A stretch of 64,000 nt of DNA from Candidatus Tepidiaquacellales bacterium UBA2330 (GTDB lineage: Bacteria > Bacteroidota > Ignavibacteria > Tepidaquicellales > Tepidaquicellaceae). Both the position numbers and the translations under genes were made by a program. Positions within the stretch are counted from its first letter, which is position 1. Every line of letters starts with the position of its first letter. The notes under the pieces are model-generated. The model was not told where the DNA came from. It did no database searches and saw nothing but the letters and a program-made list of their open reading frames with translations. Below are positions 1 to 8,497 of this stretch, piece by piece. The stretch is taken from the NCBI GenBank assembly GCA_002344965.1, contig DDUU01000003.1, positions 62,484 to 126,483 of the forward strand, in the 5' to 3' direction.

Positions 1-1530
1 ATTGGTTACAAGACGGACTACATTCCGGTGCCGGATAAAAAAGCTTTTCAGCTCGGCAAGGAGTACGGAAATAACGGACAGTGCAATCCGACTTATTTTA
101 CAGTAGGTAATCTGGTGCAGTATCTTCAGGGACTTGAGGAAAAAGGAATGAGTAAGGATGATATAATTAACAAGCATGTATTTTTTACAGCCGGAGCATG
201 CGGACCGTGCAGATTCGGAATGTATGAAGCCGAGTACAGACTTGCTTTAAGAAATTCAGGATTTGACGGATTCAGAGTACTGCTGTTTCAGCAGACCGGA
301 GGACTTTCTCAGGATGAACTCGAAGCAGGTTTAGAAATGAATCTCGATTTCTTCCTCGGAATAATAAACGCGATGATGCTGGGTGATATTATCAACGAAA
401 TCGGGTATAACATCAGACCATACGAAGTTAATGAAGGCGAAACAAACAGAGTAATGGGCGAGGTTATTGATTTGTTTTATGAAAAGCTAAAGAGCAAGAA
501 ATATTTTGATTTTAATTCGAGGATAGGAAAAATGTTGATGAAAATACCTGCTTCGGAATACGTTACAAAATTTGTAGATCAGATACTCGGAGATTATTAT
601 CTCGAGACCGGTGAGGAAGCATTCAGAAAGTTTAATGAGATAAAAGTCGACAGGACGAGAATGAAACCAATAGTAAAGATCACGGGAGAATTCTGGGCTC
701 AGACGACAGAGGGAGACGGAAATTTCAACATGTTCCCGTTCCTCGAAAGAGAGGGAGCACAGCTATTGGTAGAGCCGATATCAACATGGATTATGTATAT
801 GATACATCAGGGTCAGTTAGTAAATGAAGATCAGAAAGGAATAAATGTATATAAAGATGCTGATGCTAAGGAAACCTTTAAGGACAAAGTGAAACTTCTT
901 AAGGAATACAACAGCAGCAAAGTCGCGCTTGTACTTGCTGAAAAAATATTTGAAAGGGAATACAACCGTTACAGAAAGACTTTCAACAACATACCTCACG
1001 AATTAGTGGATCAGAAACTTCTGAAATCACTTGCTCATGATTTTTATCATTCAAGAGTGGAAGGCGGTGAAGGACATCTCGAAGTCGGTAAGAGTATATA
1101 CTATACCGTGAATCATCTTTGCCACATGATACTTTCCCTGAAACCATTCGGCTGTATGCCATCAACGCAGTCAGACGGTGTTCAGTCAGCGGTATCGAAT
1201 TTTTATAAGGACATGATCTTCCTTCCGATTGAGACATCGGGAGAAGGAGATGTGAACGCACATTCGAGAGTGCAGATGGCTCTGGGCGAAGCAAAAGCAA
1301 AAGCCAAGATTGAATTCAAAGAATGTCTTGAAAAGACCGGCTATACGCTTGAAGAGATCAAAGCATACGTTGAAGCACATGCAGATCTTCAGAAACCGTT
1401 TACTAAAATTTCACACAGAAAAGGTATAGCGGGAATGGGAGCAAATTTCATACTCGATGTATCTGATCTGATGAAGAAGGAAGGTATTAAAAGCGTTAAG
1501 TCAGTTGCAACTGAAATGCAGGCGATTTAA
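1..1530 (+). CDS. 2-hydroxyacyl-CoA dehydratase/activase partner protein (COG3581-like), 5' end outside window
   Basis: The protein resembles the C-terminal part of large acyl-CoA dehydratase activase proteins (COG3581, related to the HgdB/BcrC iron-sulfur subunits). The best landmark is the cysteine motif TAGACGPCRFGMY near the N-terminus; further on come SRVEGGEGHLEVGK and CMPSTQSDGVQSAVSNF. Related proteins act with BadF/BcrA-type ATPases on radical dehydration or reduction of CoA thioesters; the exact substrate cannot be told here. The frame is open from base 1 and already encodes IGYKTDYIPVPDKK before the GTG at 28, so that GTG is probably an internal valine and the true start lies left of the window. 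The matching ATPase/DUF2229 protein is encoded at 8498-12139, separated by T9SS genes. In some bacteria the two are one polypeptide, but in the opposite order. Confidence 0.75.
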   Translation: MGYKTDYIPVPDKKAFQLGKEYGNNGQCNPTYFTVGNLVQYLQGLEEKGMSKDDIINKHVFFTAGACGPCRFGMYEAEYRLALRNSGFDGFRVLLFQQTGGLSQDELEAGLEMNLDFFLGIINAMMLGDIINEIGYNIRPYEVNEGETNRVMGEVIDLFYEKLKSKKYFDFNSRIGKMLMKIPASEYVTKFVDQILGDYYLETGEEAFRKFNEIKVDRTRMKPIVKITGEFWAQTTEGDGNFNMFPFLEREGAQLLVEPISTWIMYMIHQGQLVNEDQKGINVYKDADAKETFKDKVKLLKEYNSSKVALVLAEKIFEREYNRYRKTFNNIPHELVDQKLLKSLAHDFYHSRVEGGEGHLEVGKSIYYTVNHLCHMILSLKPFGCMPSTQSDGVQSAVSNFYKDMIFLPIETSGEGDVNAHSRVQMALGEAKAKAKIEFKECLEKTGYTLEEIKAYVEAHADLQKPFTKISHRKGIAGMGANFILDVSDLMKKEGIKSVKSVATEMQAI

Positions 1531-1542
1531 AAATATAAAAAA

Positions 1543-1578
1543 CTGGACTGCAATTCAGAGTTAAAAATTGCAGTTCAG
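1543..1578 (+). terminator. Stem-loop after the activase-partner gene
   Basis: A 13-bp stem (1543-1555 with 1566-1578, one G-U pair) closes a 10-base loop 12 bases after the stop codon. There is no clear T tract after it, so it may be an RNA 3'-end hairpin rather than a classical intrinsic terminator. Confidence 0.45.
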
Positions 1579-1655
1579 ATAATATTGAAGTTATATACAA
1601 AATTTATGTAAAGAATTTAATTCATGTTATTTTTTTAAAATTAAAAATTAAAATC

Positions 1656-3644
1656 ATGAAAGTAATTTTATGTATTATCTGTCTGTATATGTTTGCAGGA
1701 TTGAATATTTTAAAATCGCAGACATATAATGTACCGGAAATTCTTTATTATAAATTTGACGCGGGCACGATTACTACTCCAAATCTTGCCATACCCGGTC
1801 AGGGGTCAGCTAATGCGGATCTGGTAAACATGACAATGGGACCGGCAGGTCAGTTCGATAATGCCCTGATCGGAAACGCCGGAACGGGATCCAATACTTA
1901 TCTGAACACCGGCTGGACAATGAATCTCGGCACTTCGGGCTGGACCATTTCATTATGGATAAATAATTTCCCGGCTGTTACAGGAACATCATATTTGTTT
2001 GGAAATGATTTCACTACCAGCTTCAGATGTTTTACTAACGGAGCAGCCGGTGCAGGTAATATAACTTTAAGAGGTAACGGAATTACCAATATAAATGTAA
2101 CAGGAGTATTGCCGGGACCTTCGGTGGTACATTTTGTTTATGATGCGGTATTATCGGAAGTAAGGACATATGTAAACGGAACGTTTCAAAGTTCAGTCCC
2201 GCAGACACCGTTTAATTTTAGTGCGGCAGTTCCGTTTAAAGTGGGAAGTTACGGCACAGCATCCAGCATTCCGGTCGGAGCTTTAATAGACGAGTTCAGA
2301 TTTTACGGCAGGTCATTAGACGCAGCGGAAATTTCAGCAACATGGAATCAGACGCTTCCAACCGGCGGCGGTTCGCTTGTAAATCCCGACCGTATTTGTG
2401 ATTACGGACTTATACCGCAGTATGCAGGCGGTGCGCTCGGTGGACATGCTTCAGCAACATTGGGAGATACTCTTTATATAGCAGGCGGATCTGTAACGAC
2501 AACCGGGGTAACGAATCCACCCGCAAGCGTTACAGTTACAAGATATTCAGTTAATTCAAGTAACTGGAGCGAAGGAAGACCATTACCGACACCTAAAGCC
2601 GGTGGCGATCTGGTAAAGTGCGGAAATTATCTTTATTACGTCGGCGGAGGATCGATCAATCTCACCGGAGCTTCGGACTTTTTTGTTTACAGATATTCAC
2701 AGGATTCGGGTTGGACTTCGGTTGCAGATATACCGACAGCTGTCAGCGGAAACGTAGCGGAAGCCTGGGGAGACAGTGTAATATTCTGCATAATGGGCGG
2801 ATGGACTTCATACTTCAGGGGAATTCAAATATACAGGCCGCATTTGAATCAGTGGTCAAGAGCAAATGATTCACTACCCGCAACCTTCGGAAGGAGAAGC
2901 TTTGCCGGAGGATTACAGGATAATAAAATTTTCGCAGCGGCAGGATTTTCAGGAACATTCAGAAAGGATTTCTGGATCGGCACTATAGGAAATAATGCAA
3001 ATGAAATTTTATGGGAACAAAAATCAGATGTGCCATCAAGAGGAACCGGAAACTCCAGACCGGGCGGACATGCAGTTAACAACAGATTTTATGTTGTAAC
3101 AGGAGAAAATTCTCCCGGACCAAATCAGCTTGATTCAATATTCATCTGGAGCATTTCTGACTCTGCCTGGCTTTCACAGGTTATATCCGGCAGAGGTGCG
3201 CAGACCACTTCAAATTACTGGGGATTAATTTCTTCAAGCATAATTAATAATAAAGTAAAGATATGGATACCCGGCGGATTCTTTCCGGCAAGTGTTACAT
3301 CGACAAAGCTGATGGTGCTGAGTGATTCGATCGGATGCGTAATTACCGGCGTCCAAAACAGCGTAAGCACAGTTCTTTCCGGTGAATTTTCATTAAGTCA
3401 AAACTATCCTAATCCGTTTAATCCTGTTACAAAAATTAATTTCACAATTCCGAAACAGGGCTTAGTAAATCTTAAAGTTTATAACATACTCGGAAAGGAA
3501 GTAATGACGCTTGTCAATGAAGTCAGACAGGCGGGAAGTTATGATGCAGTTTTTAACGGAGCAGACTTATCGAGCGGCGTATATTTTTATAAACTGGAAT
3601 CGCTCGGCTTTAGTAAAACTAAACGGATGCTTCTTATAAAGTGA
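1656..3644 (+). CDS. Secreted LamG-like / Kelch-repeat protein with T9SS type A sorting domain
   Basis: The 662-residue protein begins with a hydrophobic export signal (VILCIICLYMFAGLNIL) that ends near SQT. Residues about 80-230 resemble a LamG/concanavalin-A-like jellyroll (WTISLWINN, then IDEFRFYGRSLDAAEI). Residues about 244-550 contain Kelch-type beta-propeller repeats, each with a glycine doublet and a later tryptophan (YIAGGS, YYVGGGS, FCIMGGW, FAAAGF). The last about 85 residues are a T9SS type A sorting domain (LSQNYPNPFNPVTKINF to SGVYFYKLE and KTKRMLLIK), so the protein should cross the outer membrane by type IX secretion and be anchored or released. Function beyond probable binding or adhesion is unknown. 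The G+C content is higher than in the next gene (32 of 60 bases at 2401-2460). Confidence 0.85.
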   Translation: MKVILCIICLYMFAGLNILKSQTYNVPEILYYKFDAGTITTPNLAIPGQGSANADLVNMTMGPAGQFDNALIGNAGTGSNTYLNTGWTMNLGTSGWTISLWINNFPAVTGTSYLFGNDFTTSFRCFTNGAAGAGNITLRGNGITNINVTGVLPGPSVVHFVYDAVLSEVRTYVNGTFQSSVPQTPFNFSAAVPFKVGSYGTASSIPVGALIDEFRFYGRSLDAAEISATWNQTLPTGGGSLVNPDRICDYGLIPQYAGGALGGHASATLGDTLYIAGGSVTTTGVTNPPASVTVTRYSVNSSNWSEGRPLPTPKAGGDLVKCGNYLYYVGGGSINLTGASDFFVYRYSQDSGWTSVADIPTAVSGNVAEAWGDSVIFCIMGGWTSYFRGIQIYRPHLNQWSRANDSLPATFGRRSFAGGLQDNKIFAAAGFSGTFRKDFWIGTIGNNANEILWEQKSDVPSRGTGNSRPGGHAVNNRFYVVTGENSPGPNQLDSIFIWSISDSAWLSQVISGRGAQTTSNYWGLISSSIINNKVKIWIPGGFFPASVTSTKLMVLSDSIGCVITGVQNSVSTVLSGEFSLSQNYPNPFNPVTKINFTIPKQGLVNLKVYNILGKEVMTLVNEVRQAGSYDAVFNGADLSSGVYFYKLESLGFSKTKRMLLIK

Positions 3645-3651
3645 GTTTAAA

Positions 3652-3900
3652 ATGCTTGCAATAAATATTATAAATGACACCGTAAACATTATTGCAGTCG
3701 AAGACAGCGCAGTCGTGATCCTGCCGGATAATTATACACTCCGTCTGAGAGGAAATACAACTTCGCTGATCATGAAACCCGGCTCGAAGATGATGTTCGG
3801 CGAGAATTCCGGGATAGTATGCGACAGCGGGGGGAAGGTGATTGATGAAGATAATGAGATTGGTGTGTATGTTGAATCTAAAAATAGATTTAATTTATGA
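3652..3900 (+). pseudogene. Remnant of a T9SS beta-helix protein gene
   Basis: This short 82-codon frame starts 7 bp after the previous gene. It has neither an export signal nor a sorting domain. Residues about 17-64 are nearly identical to an internal part of the protein at 5365-6846 (SAVVILPDNYTLRLRGNTTS here, with D for N there). The identity extends to DNA: 3699-3843 and 6429-6573 differ at only 6 of 145 positions and lie in the same reading phase. The frame overlaps the next gene in an ATGA. I read it as a displaced fragment of a beta-helix gene left by duplication or recombination; translation as a small protein cannot be excluded. Confidence 0.6.
3699..3843 (+). repeat. 145-bp direct repeat, copy A
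   Basis: This copy matches 6429-6573 with 6 mismatches and no gaps in a base-by-base comparison. The copies are 2730 bp apart (a multiple of three) and in the same phase, so recombination between them would give an open fused frame. Confidence 0.9.
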
Positions 3901-5348
3901 AAAAATTTTTTGGAATACTGATTTTACTTTTAAATATTTCATGTTGGGCTAATGGGCAGAGTTTGACTTGGCAAAAAGTGTTAGGATATACTGATAATTC
4001 TGGTTTGTTTAAAACACAACAAACTAGTGATGGAGGGTATATTGCGATTGGTGAAAATAGAATTAATAATTTTGCCAAAATGTATATAGCTAAGTTTAAC
4101 AAATTTGGTGATTCATTATGGGTAAAATATTTCGATTTACAAGTATCAAGTTCTTATAGAGGTTATTGGATTGAAGAAACACATGATAAAGGTTTTATTA
4201 TTGCCGGCTCAGGAAGTGGAGTTAATGGCGATGCATTTTTAGTAAAATCAGATTCAATTGGAAATGTTGAATGGTATAAAACTTTTGGAGGATCAAATTT
4301 AGATCAAGGAAAATGTGTTAAGCAAATTTTTGACAAAGGATTTATTTTATTATTAAGAACCAATTCGATTTCAGGAACTAACGATATTATGCTTGTTCGC
4401 ACAGATTCTATAGGCAATACAATTTGGACAAAAATATATGGTAACAATGAATATCAAGAATATGGCAATGAATTTCAAATAGATAATGACACTGGTATTA
4501 TAATTGTCGGTTTAAAAAGAATTACAAATATGCCTTCAAATTTATTTTTAATAAAAACGAATTTATTTGGTGATACTTTATGGACAAAAACTTATTCGGA
4601 TTATACTCAGTCAGCCGGATATTCACTTGACATCGGAAATAATGGAAATTATATAATTGGAGGTACAGCTGATACAACTGATAGTAATTTTCCAAAATCA
4701 TTGGTTATGAAAACAGATACTTCAGGTAATTTAATTTGGAAAAAAACATATTCTTTAGGTATGAATGAATGGTGTAGATCTATTAGAAAAAAAAATAATG
4801 GTTATGTTTTTTGTGGGATGTCGGATTCGACTCTACAGGGTTATGAAAGAGCAACAGTAAGAGTTATAGATGAATCAGGTAATGTAGTATATGAAAACTT
4901 CTTCAGACCCGGAAGTGATTATACTAATTTTCGTTCTGTTGAGTTAACAACTGATAATGGCTTTATATTATGTGGTGTTGCCGATTATGGTTATTCATTA
5001 TCCTATATTGTTAAAACAGATTCAACTTGTAGAATAAAACCATTAAATATAAATTTTGCGAATGAACAAATTCAATATTATGAATTGTTGCAAAACTATC
5101 CCAATCCATTTAATTCACAAACTATAATAGGTTATAATTTGCCTAATTTTGAATTTTGCAGATTATTTGTATTTGATATTCAGGGAAAAGTTGTAGCTAA
5201 ATTAGTAAACGAGTACAAGACTAAAGGTATTCATTCTATAGCTTTTAATCCGACAAATTATAATTTATCATCAGGTATTTATTTCTATAAATTATTAAAT
5301 TCTGATCAAAATCAGTTAAATTCAAAAAAGTTATTATTTGTAAAATAA
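3897..5348 (+). CDS. Secreted beta-propeller repeat protein with T9SS type A sorting domain
   Basis: The protein has 483 residues. It begins with a signal sequence (MKKFFGILILLLNISCWANG) followed by repeats of the pattern TSDGGYIAIGE ... KFNKFGDSLWVKYF, SDSIGNVEWYKTFGG, TDSIGNTIWTKIYG, TNLFGDTLWTKTYSD and TDTSGNLIWKKTYS. Such 'DGGYI...KTDSxGNxxWxKTYGG' repeats are common in secreted Bacteroidota proteins and suggest a beta-propeller. From about residue 396 (ELLQNYPNPFNSQTIIGYNL to SSGIYFYKLLN) it carries a T9SS sorting domain. Its base composition differs sharply from its neighbours (12 of 60 G+C at 4501-4560 against 32 of 60 at 2401-2460), which suggests a different origin. No enzymatic motif was seen. 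Confidence 0.8.
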   Translation: MKKFFGILILLLNISCWANGQSLTWQKVLGYTDNSGLFKTQQTSDGGYIAIGENRINNFAKMYIAKFNKFGDSLWVKYFDLQVSSSYRGYWIEETHDKGFIIAGSGSGVNGDAFLVKSDSIGNVEWYKTFGGSNLDQGKCVKQIFDKGFILLLRTNSISGTNDIMLVRTDSIGNTIWTKIYGNNEYQEYGNEFQIDNDTGIIIVGLKRITNMPSNLFLIKTNLFGDTLWTKTYSDYTQSAGYSLDIGNNGNYIIGGTADTTDSNFPKSLVMKTDTSGNLIWKKTYSLGMNEWCRSIRKKNNGYVFCGMSDSTLQGYERATVRVIDESGNVVYENFFRPGSDYTNFRSVELTTDNGFILCGVADYGYSLSYIVKTDSTCRIKPLNINFANEQIQYYELLQNYPNPFNSQTIIGYNLPNFEFCRLFVFDIQGKVVAKLVNEYKTKGIHSIAFNPTNYNLSSGIYFYKLLNSDQNQLNSKKLLFVK

Positions 5349-5364
5349 GTTACATATTCAGGAA

Positions 5365-6846
5365 ATGAAAAAAATAATACTAGTTATAATATATTTAATT
5401 GTAATTTTTAATGACCTTTCTTATTCAGATAAGTCAGATTTAGTTATTGGAGAATTAATAATTTATAATTATGCTCCAAATACAACTTTAAAGGTTAAAG
5501 TTTATCCTATTGGTTTTGTTTATAATGGGGATAAAGAATACAATCCGGAATGTATTCTTAACGGTAATTATGATTATATAATTGGAGGAGAAGAAGAAGG
5601 AATTGCAACATATTCTAGTTTCAGTTTAGATCATGATGGAGCTGGAGACGATGGAGGTGAAGCTTCAATTGGATATGGTAAATATCGAGTTGTCTTTTTT
5701 CAATTAGATTCAGGTATATATGATAGTATAGATTATTGTGATGTTGATTATGGAGATTCAAATTATCCATATGGAAATCCATTCACAGCAGATATTAATT
5801 TTTATTATTACTCATCACAGAATATTAAAGTTTGGACAACTTCTAATTCATTACCTGCAAATAGGTTAGTAACGATTTGGGATCAAAGAGCTATGGATTC
5901 AACTCATGTAAGAATACCAAATAAATATGGTTTTTCCTCGAATGATAATTATATTAATTATCCGATCAATATATTACAATATGGTGCAGTCAGTCATCTC
6001 AACCCGGGAGATATAGATTTGAATTTACAAATTGATCATGATATCAATACAAGAGATACATTGATTGATTCTGTTACAAACATCACAGTAAAAAGGAAAG
6101 TAGCTTTGAAAATTAATTCCGGAAAGACTTTTGACATGGTCACTCCGACATTCGGATATAATAATTTAATTGTCGAAGACACGGCATATCTTGTCTTATA
6201 TAACTCCGCAAAGATCAATGTCTTTTCTCCAAACAGAATTACCTTAAAAAACAAAAGTAATCTGACTCTCGGCGGTAATTCGGAAATCAGAATTAAGAAC
6301 GGAGCGGCATTCTGCAATGAAGGCGGCAGGATATACGGACACGGGAAGATTATTTTTGAAAAAGGCATTCACGAGTTTTGCTCTAATGTAAACGACTTCG
6401 CAGTCCGCGACAGCGCAAAGATCATCCTCGAAGACAGCGCAGTCGTGATCCTGCCTGATGATTATACACTCCGTCTCAGAGGAAATACAACTTCGCTGAT
6501 CATGAAACCCGGCTCGAAGATGATGTTCGGCGAGAACTCCGGGATAGTATGCGACAGCGGAGCGAAGGTGATTGCGAATAATGCGGTCTTTACTTCCGCC
6601 GATTCAACAAAAATATGGAACGGCATTTCCTTAAAGCATCGCTCGCAGGATACAATAAAAAGCTGCATTATTAAAAACGCGGACTTCGGCGTAAATATTA
6701 TGAATAAAAATGACGATGAAGAGACGGAGATTCCTTATTCGACTGAAATTTCCGGCTGCTCATTTATCAATCAGACAAGTCATGTTTTGAATAACGCAAT
6801 ATATGCAGCGGGAAGCAGTAAATTATTAATTTCTAATAATGTATAA
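5365..6846 (+). CDS. N-terminal part of a split secreted beta-helix T9SS protein
   Basis: The 493-residue product starts with a signal sequence (MKKIILVIIYLIVIFNDLSYS). An unrecognised acidic, tyrosine- and aspartate-rich region follows to about residue 190. From about residue 250 there are short hydrophobic strands with asparagine and glycine turns (NLIVEDTAYLVLYNSAKINV, SNLTLGGNSEIRIKNGAAF) typical of a right-handed parallel beta-helix. It stops abruptly in KLLISNN without a sorting domain. The next frame starts 8 bp before this stop, continues the beta-helix and ends in a sorting domain, so the two are most simply one gene (5365-8380, about 1005 aa) broken by a one-base frameshift near 6840. 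Composition also changes inside this gene: 14 of 60 G+C at 5401-5460 but 29 of 60 at 6301-6360. Confidence 0.7.
   Translation: MKKIILVIIYLIVIFNDLSYSDKSDLVIGELIIYNYAPNTTLKVKVYPIGFVYNGDKEYNPECILNGNYDYIIGGEEEGIATYSSFSLDHDGAGDDGGEASIGYGKYRVVFFQLDSGIYDSIDYCDVDYGDSNYPYGNPFTADINFYYYSSQNIKVWTTSNSLPANRLVTIWDQRAMDSTHVRIPNKYGFSSNDNYINYPINILQYGAVSHLNPGDIDLNLQIDHDINTRDTLIDSVTNITVKRKVALKINSGKTFDMVTPTFGYNNLIVEDTAYLVLYNSAKINVFSPNRITLKNKSNLTLGGNSEIRIKNGAAFCNEGGRIYGHGKIIFEKGIHEFCSNVNDFAVRDSAKIILEDSAVVILPDDYTLRLRGNTTSLIMKPGSKMMFGENSGIVCDSGAKVIANNAVFTSADSTKIWNGISLKHRSQDTIKSCIIKNADFGVNIMNKNDDEETEIPYSTEISGCSFINQTSHVLNNAIYAAGSSKLLISNNV
6429..6573 (+). repeat. 145-bp direct repeat, copy B
   Basis: This is the partner of 3699-3843. 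It lies inside the beta-helix coding region, in the G+C-richer part just beyond the A+T-rich block, and probably is the parent copy because its surroundings continue the same domain. Confidence 0.9.
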
Positions 6847-8380
6847 TACGGTTTCTTCAGACATATTGATAAAAGGTTTTCATCACGGGATTTACGCTGA
6901 GTATTGCGGCGGAGGATTTTTCAACATAATCGGAAATACGATCAGCAATTCAGGAAACGGTATGACTTTATTAAACAGCTCTCCTTTCATTTCTCAAAAC
7001 ACCGTAAACGGGAATCAATATTCAGAGTCAGGAATATTTATGTGCGATTCATACGGAAAGCTCGAATATAATGTCATAAATAATTTTTATTATACTTATT
7101 ACTCTTTACTGTCTTCGCCAGAACTGTTGAAAAATGTATTTAACAGTTCATATTATGACAATATCTGTCTTTCATATTCATCGGTTCCAAACATGCATCC
7201 CGTAGTATCAGGCGGCTCTAAATACTGGATCTCAGGTGATAATCATTTTAGCGGCTCGCCTTCAGGCGCGGGAATTTTCTTTGAGGATGAATCCTATCCG
7301 AATATGGCTTTTGGTTATAACAGATTTACATTGACAAATAACGCTTATTATATAAACGGAACCAATCCTGCCGGTTCCGATACTTTTGATGTAAGGGAAA
7401 ATTACTGGGGAACGCTTTCGCCTGATCAGAATAAAATTAATATAGCAAATTCAGACGGATTGCTCTTTAACCCGTTTGATGACAATTCATCCGAGCAGAG
7501 ATCGGTTAACAATTACGCGCTTTACGACATTGGATTCGGATTATATGATACTGTATTCTTTCAGGAATCGGATAATCCGGGGATAACGCAGGAGCTTTAT
7601 CTGGAAGCATATCAGAAAGAGCATTCGGAAGAATATTCTGAAGCAATAGAGATTTATAAGGAAATAATTTCGGATTATCCGGATAATACAGTCAGTTCGT
7701 TTGCAGTTTCAAGTTTATCCAGATTATTTATTTGTTATGAGAAAAAAAACTCAACGGTTTCAGAATACGGCGTGCTGCAAAATTATTATTCTAATATTTT
7801 AAATGATACTTCATACGGAGAGATGCACAGAAACCTGTCGGAAGATTTAGAAATAAAAACAAAAGTGAAACAGAATAATATTGAAGAAGCGATCAGCGAT
7901 TACAATGCAATATATCTGAATAACTTAAACACTTCTAAAGGAATACACGCGCTTATTAATAAGGAAATTCTGGCTATTGAAGAGGGAGAGGGAGATAATT
8001 TTACAGGCGGTTCGGAAATCGAAAATCTGGAATCGAAACAGACAAGAATAAACGGGATATTAAGCGAACTGATAAATAAGAGGTTTAGTATATTATCAAA
8101 TATAAATACTCAGCCGGAAAGTTTTGCTTTATCTCAGAACTATCCAAACCCTTTTAATCCTTCCACTGTGATCAGTTACAGTATTCCAAAGTTTTCATAC
8201 GTAAGCATAAAAGTTTACGACATCAGCGGTAAATTTATTTCGGAGATTGTGAATAAATTTCAGTCTGCAGGAAATTATGAAGCTTCATTCAGCGGAGAGG
8301 ATCTCTCAAGCGGAGTTTACTTTTACCGGATAGAAGCTGGAGAATTATCGCAGACTAAACGAATGATTCTTTTAAAATGA
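6839..8380 (+). CDS. C-terminal part of the split beta-helix T9SS protein
   Basis: The 513-residue frame opens at an ATG inside ATGTATAA, overlapping the upstream stop by 8 bases, and has no signal peptide. Residues 1 to about 200 continue parallel beta-helix repeats (IIGNTISNSGNGMTLLNSS, ISQNTVNGN) and include the beta-helix hallmark ENYWGT. Residues about 250-400 are helical and TPR-like (AIEIYKEIISDYPDNTVSSF). The end from about residue 429 is a T9SS type A sorting domain (SFALSQNYPNPFNPSTVISY to SSGVYFYRIEAGE). A sorting domain without an export signal cannot work, which supports fusion with 5365-6846. Removing one base near 6840 joins the frames as ...ISNNYNTVSS. The break could be a real mutation, programmed slippage or an assembly error. 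Confidence 0.75.
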   Translation: MYNTVSSDILIKGFHHGIYAEYCGGGFFNIIGNTISNSGNGMTLLNSSPFISQNTVNGNQYSESGIFMCDSYGKLEYNVINNFYYTYYSLLSSPELLKNVFNSSYYDNICLSYSSVPNMHPVVSGGSKYWISGDNHFSGSPSGAGIFFEDESYPNMAFGYNRFTLTNNAYYINGTNPAGSDTFDVRENYWGTLSPDQNKINIANSDGLLFNPFDDNSSEQRSVNNYALYDIGFGLYDTVFFQESDNPGITQELYLEAYQKEHSEEYSEAIEIYKEIISDYPDNTVSSFAVSSLSRLFICYEKKNSTVSEYGVLQNYYSNILNDTSYGEMHRNLSEDLEIKTKVKQNNIEEAISDYNAIYLNNLNTSKGIHALINKEILAIEEGEGDNFTGGSEIENLESKQTRINGILSELINKRFSILSNINTQPESFALSQNYPNPFNPSTVISYSIPKFSYVSIKVYDISGKFISEIVNKFQSAGNYEASFSGEDLSSGVYFYRIEAGELSQTKRMILLK

Positions 8381-8457
8381 AATTAATTCTGAACTGATAA
8401 AAAATAATAATAATTGAGAATTATATATTTAAATACAATAAATACCTGAACAAAAAT

Positions 8458-8465
8458 TATCTTTG
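8458..8465 (+). promoter_or_regulatory. Candidate -7 element (TATCTTTG) for the activase gene
   Basis: The octamer fits the Bacteroidota -7 consensus TAnnTTTG and lies 32 bases before the ATG at 8498. No good -33 TTTG was seen, so this is tentative. Confidence 0.35.
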
Positions 8466-8497
8466 AAAATTTTTATTAAACAAATCAAAATATCTGT

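Noticed and set aside
28..1530. GTG at 28 as the start of the first gene
   Set aside because: The frame is open and family-like from base 1, so the GTG is probably an internal valine and the gene is cut by the window edge.
6839..8380. Second beta-helix frame as an independent gene
   Set aside because: It has a T9SS sorting domain but no signal peptide and starts in the middle of a beta-helix, so it is better read as the continuation of 5365-6846.
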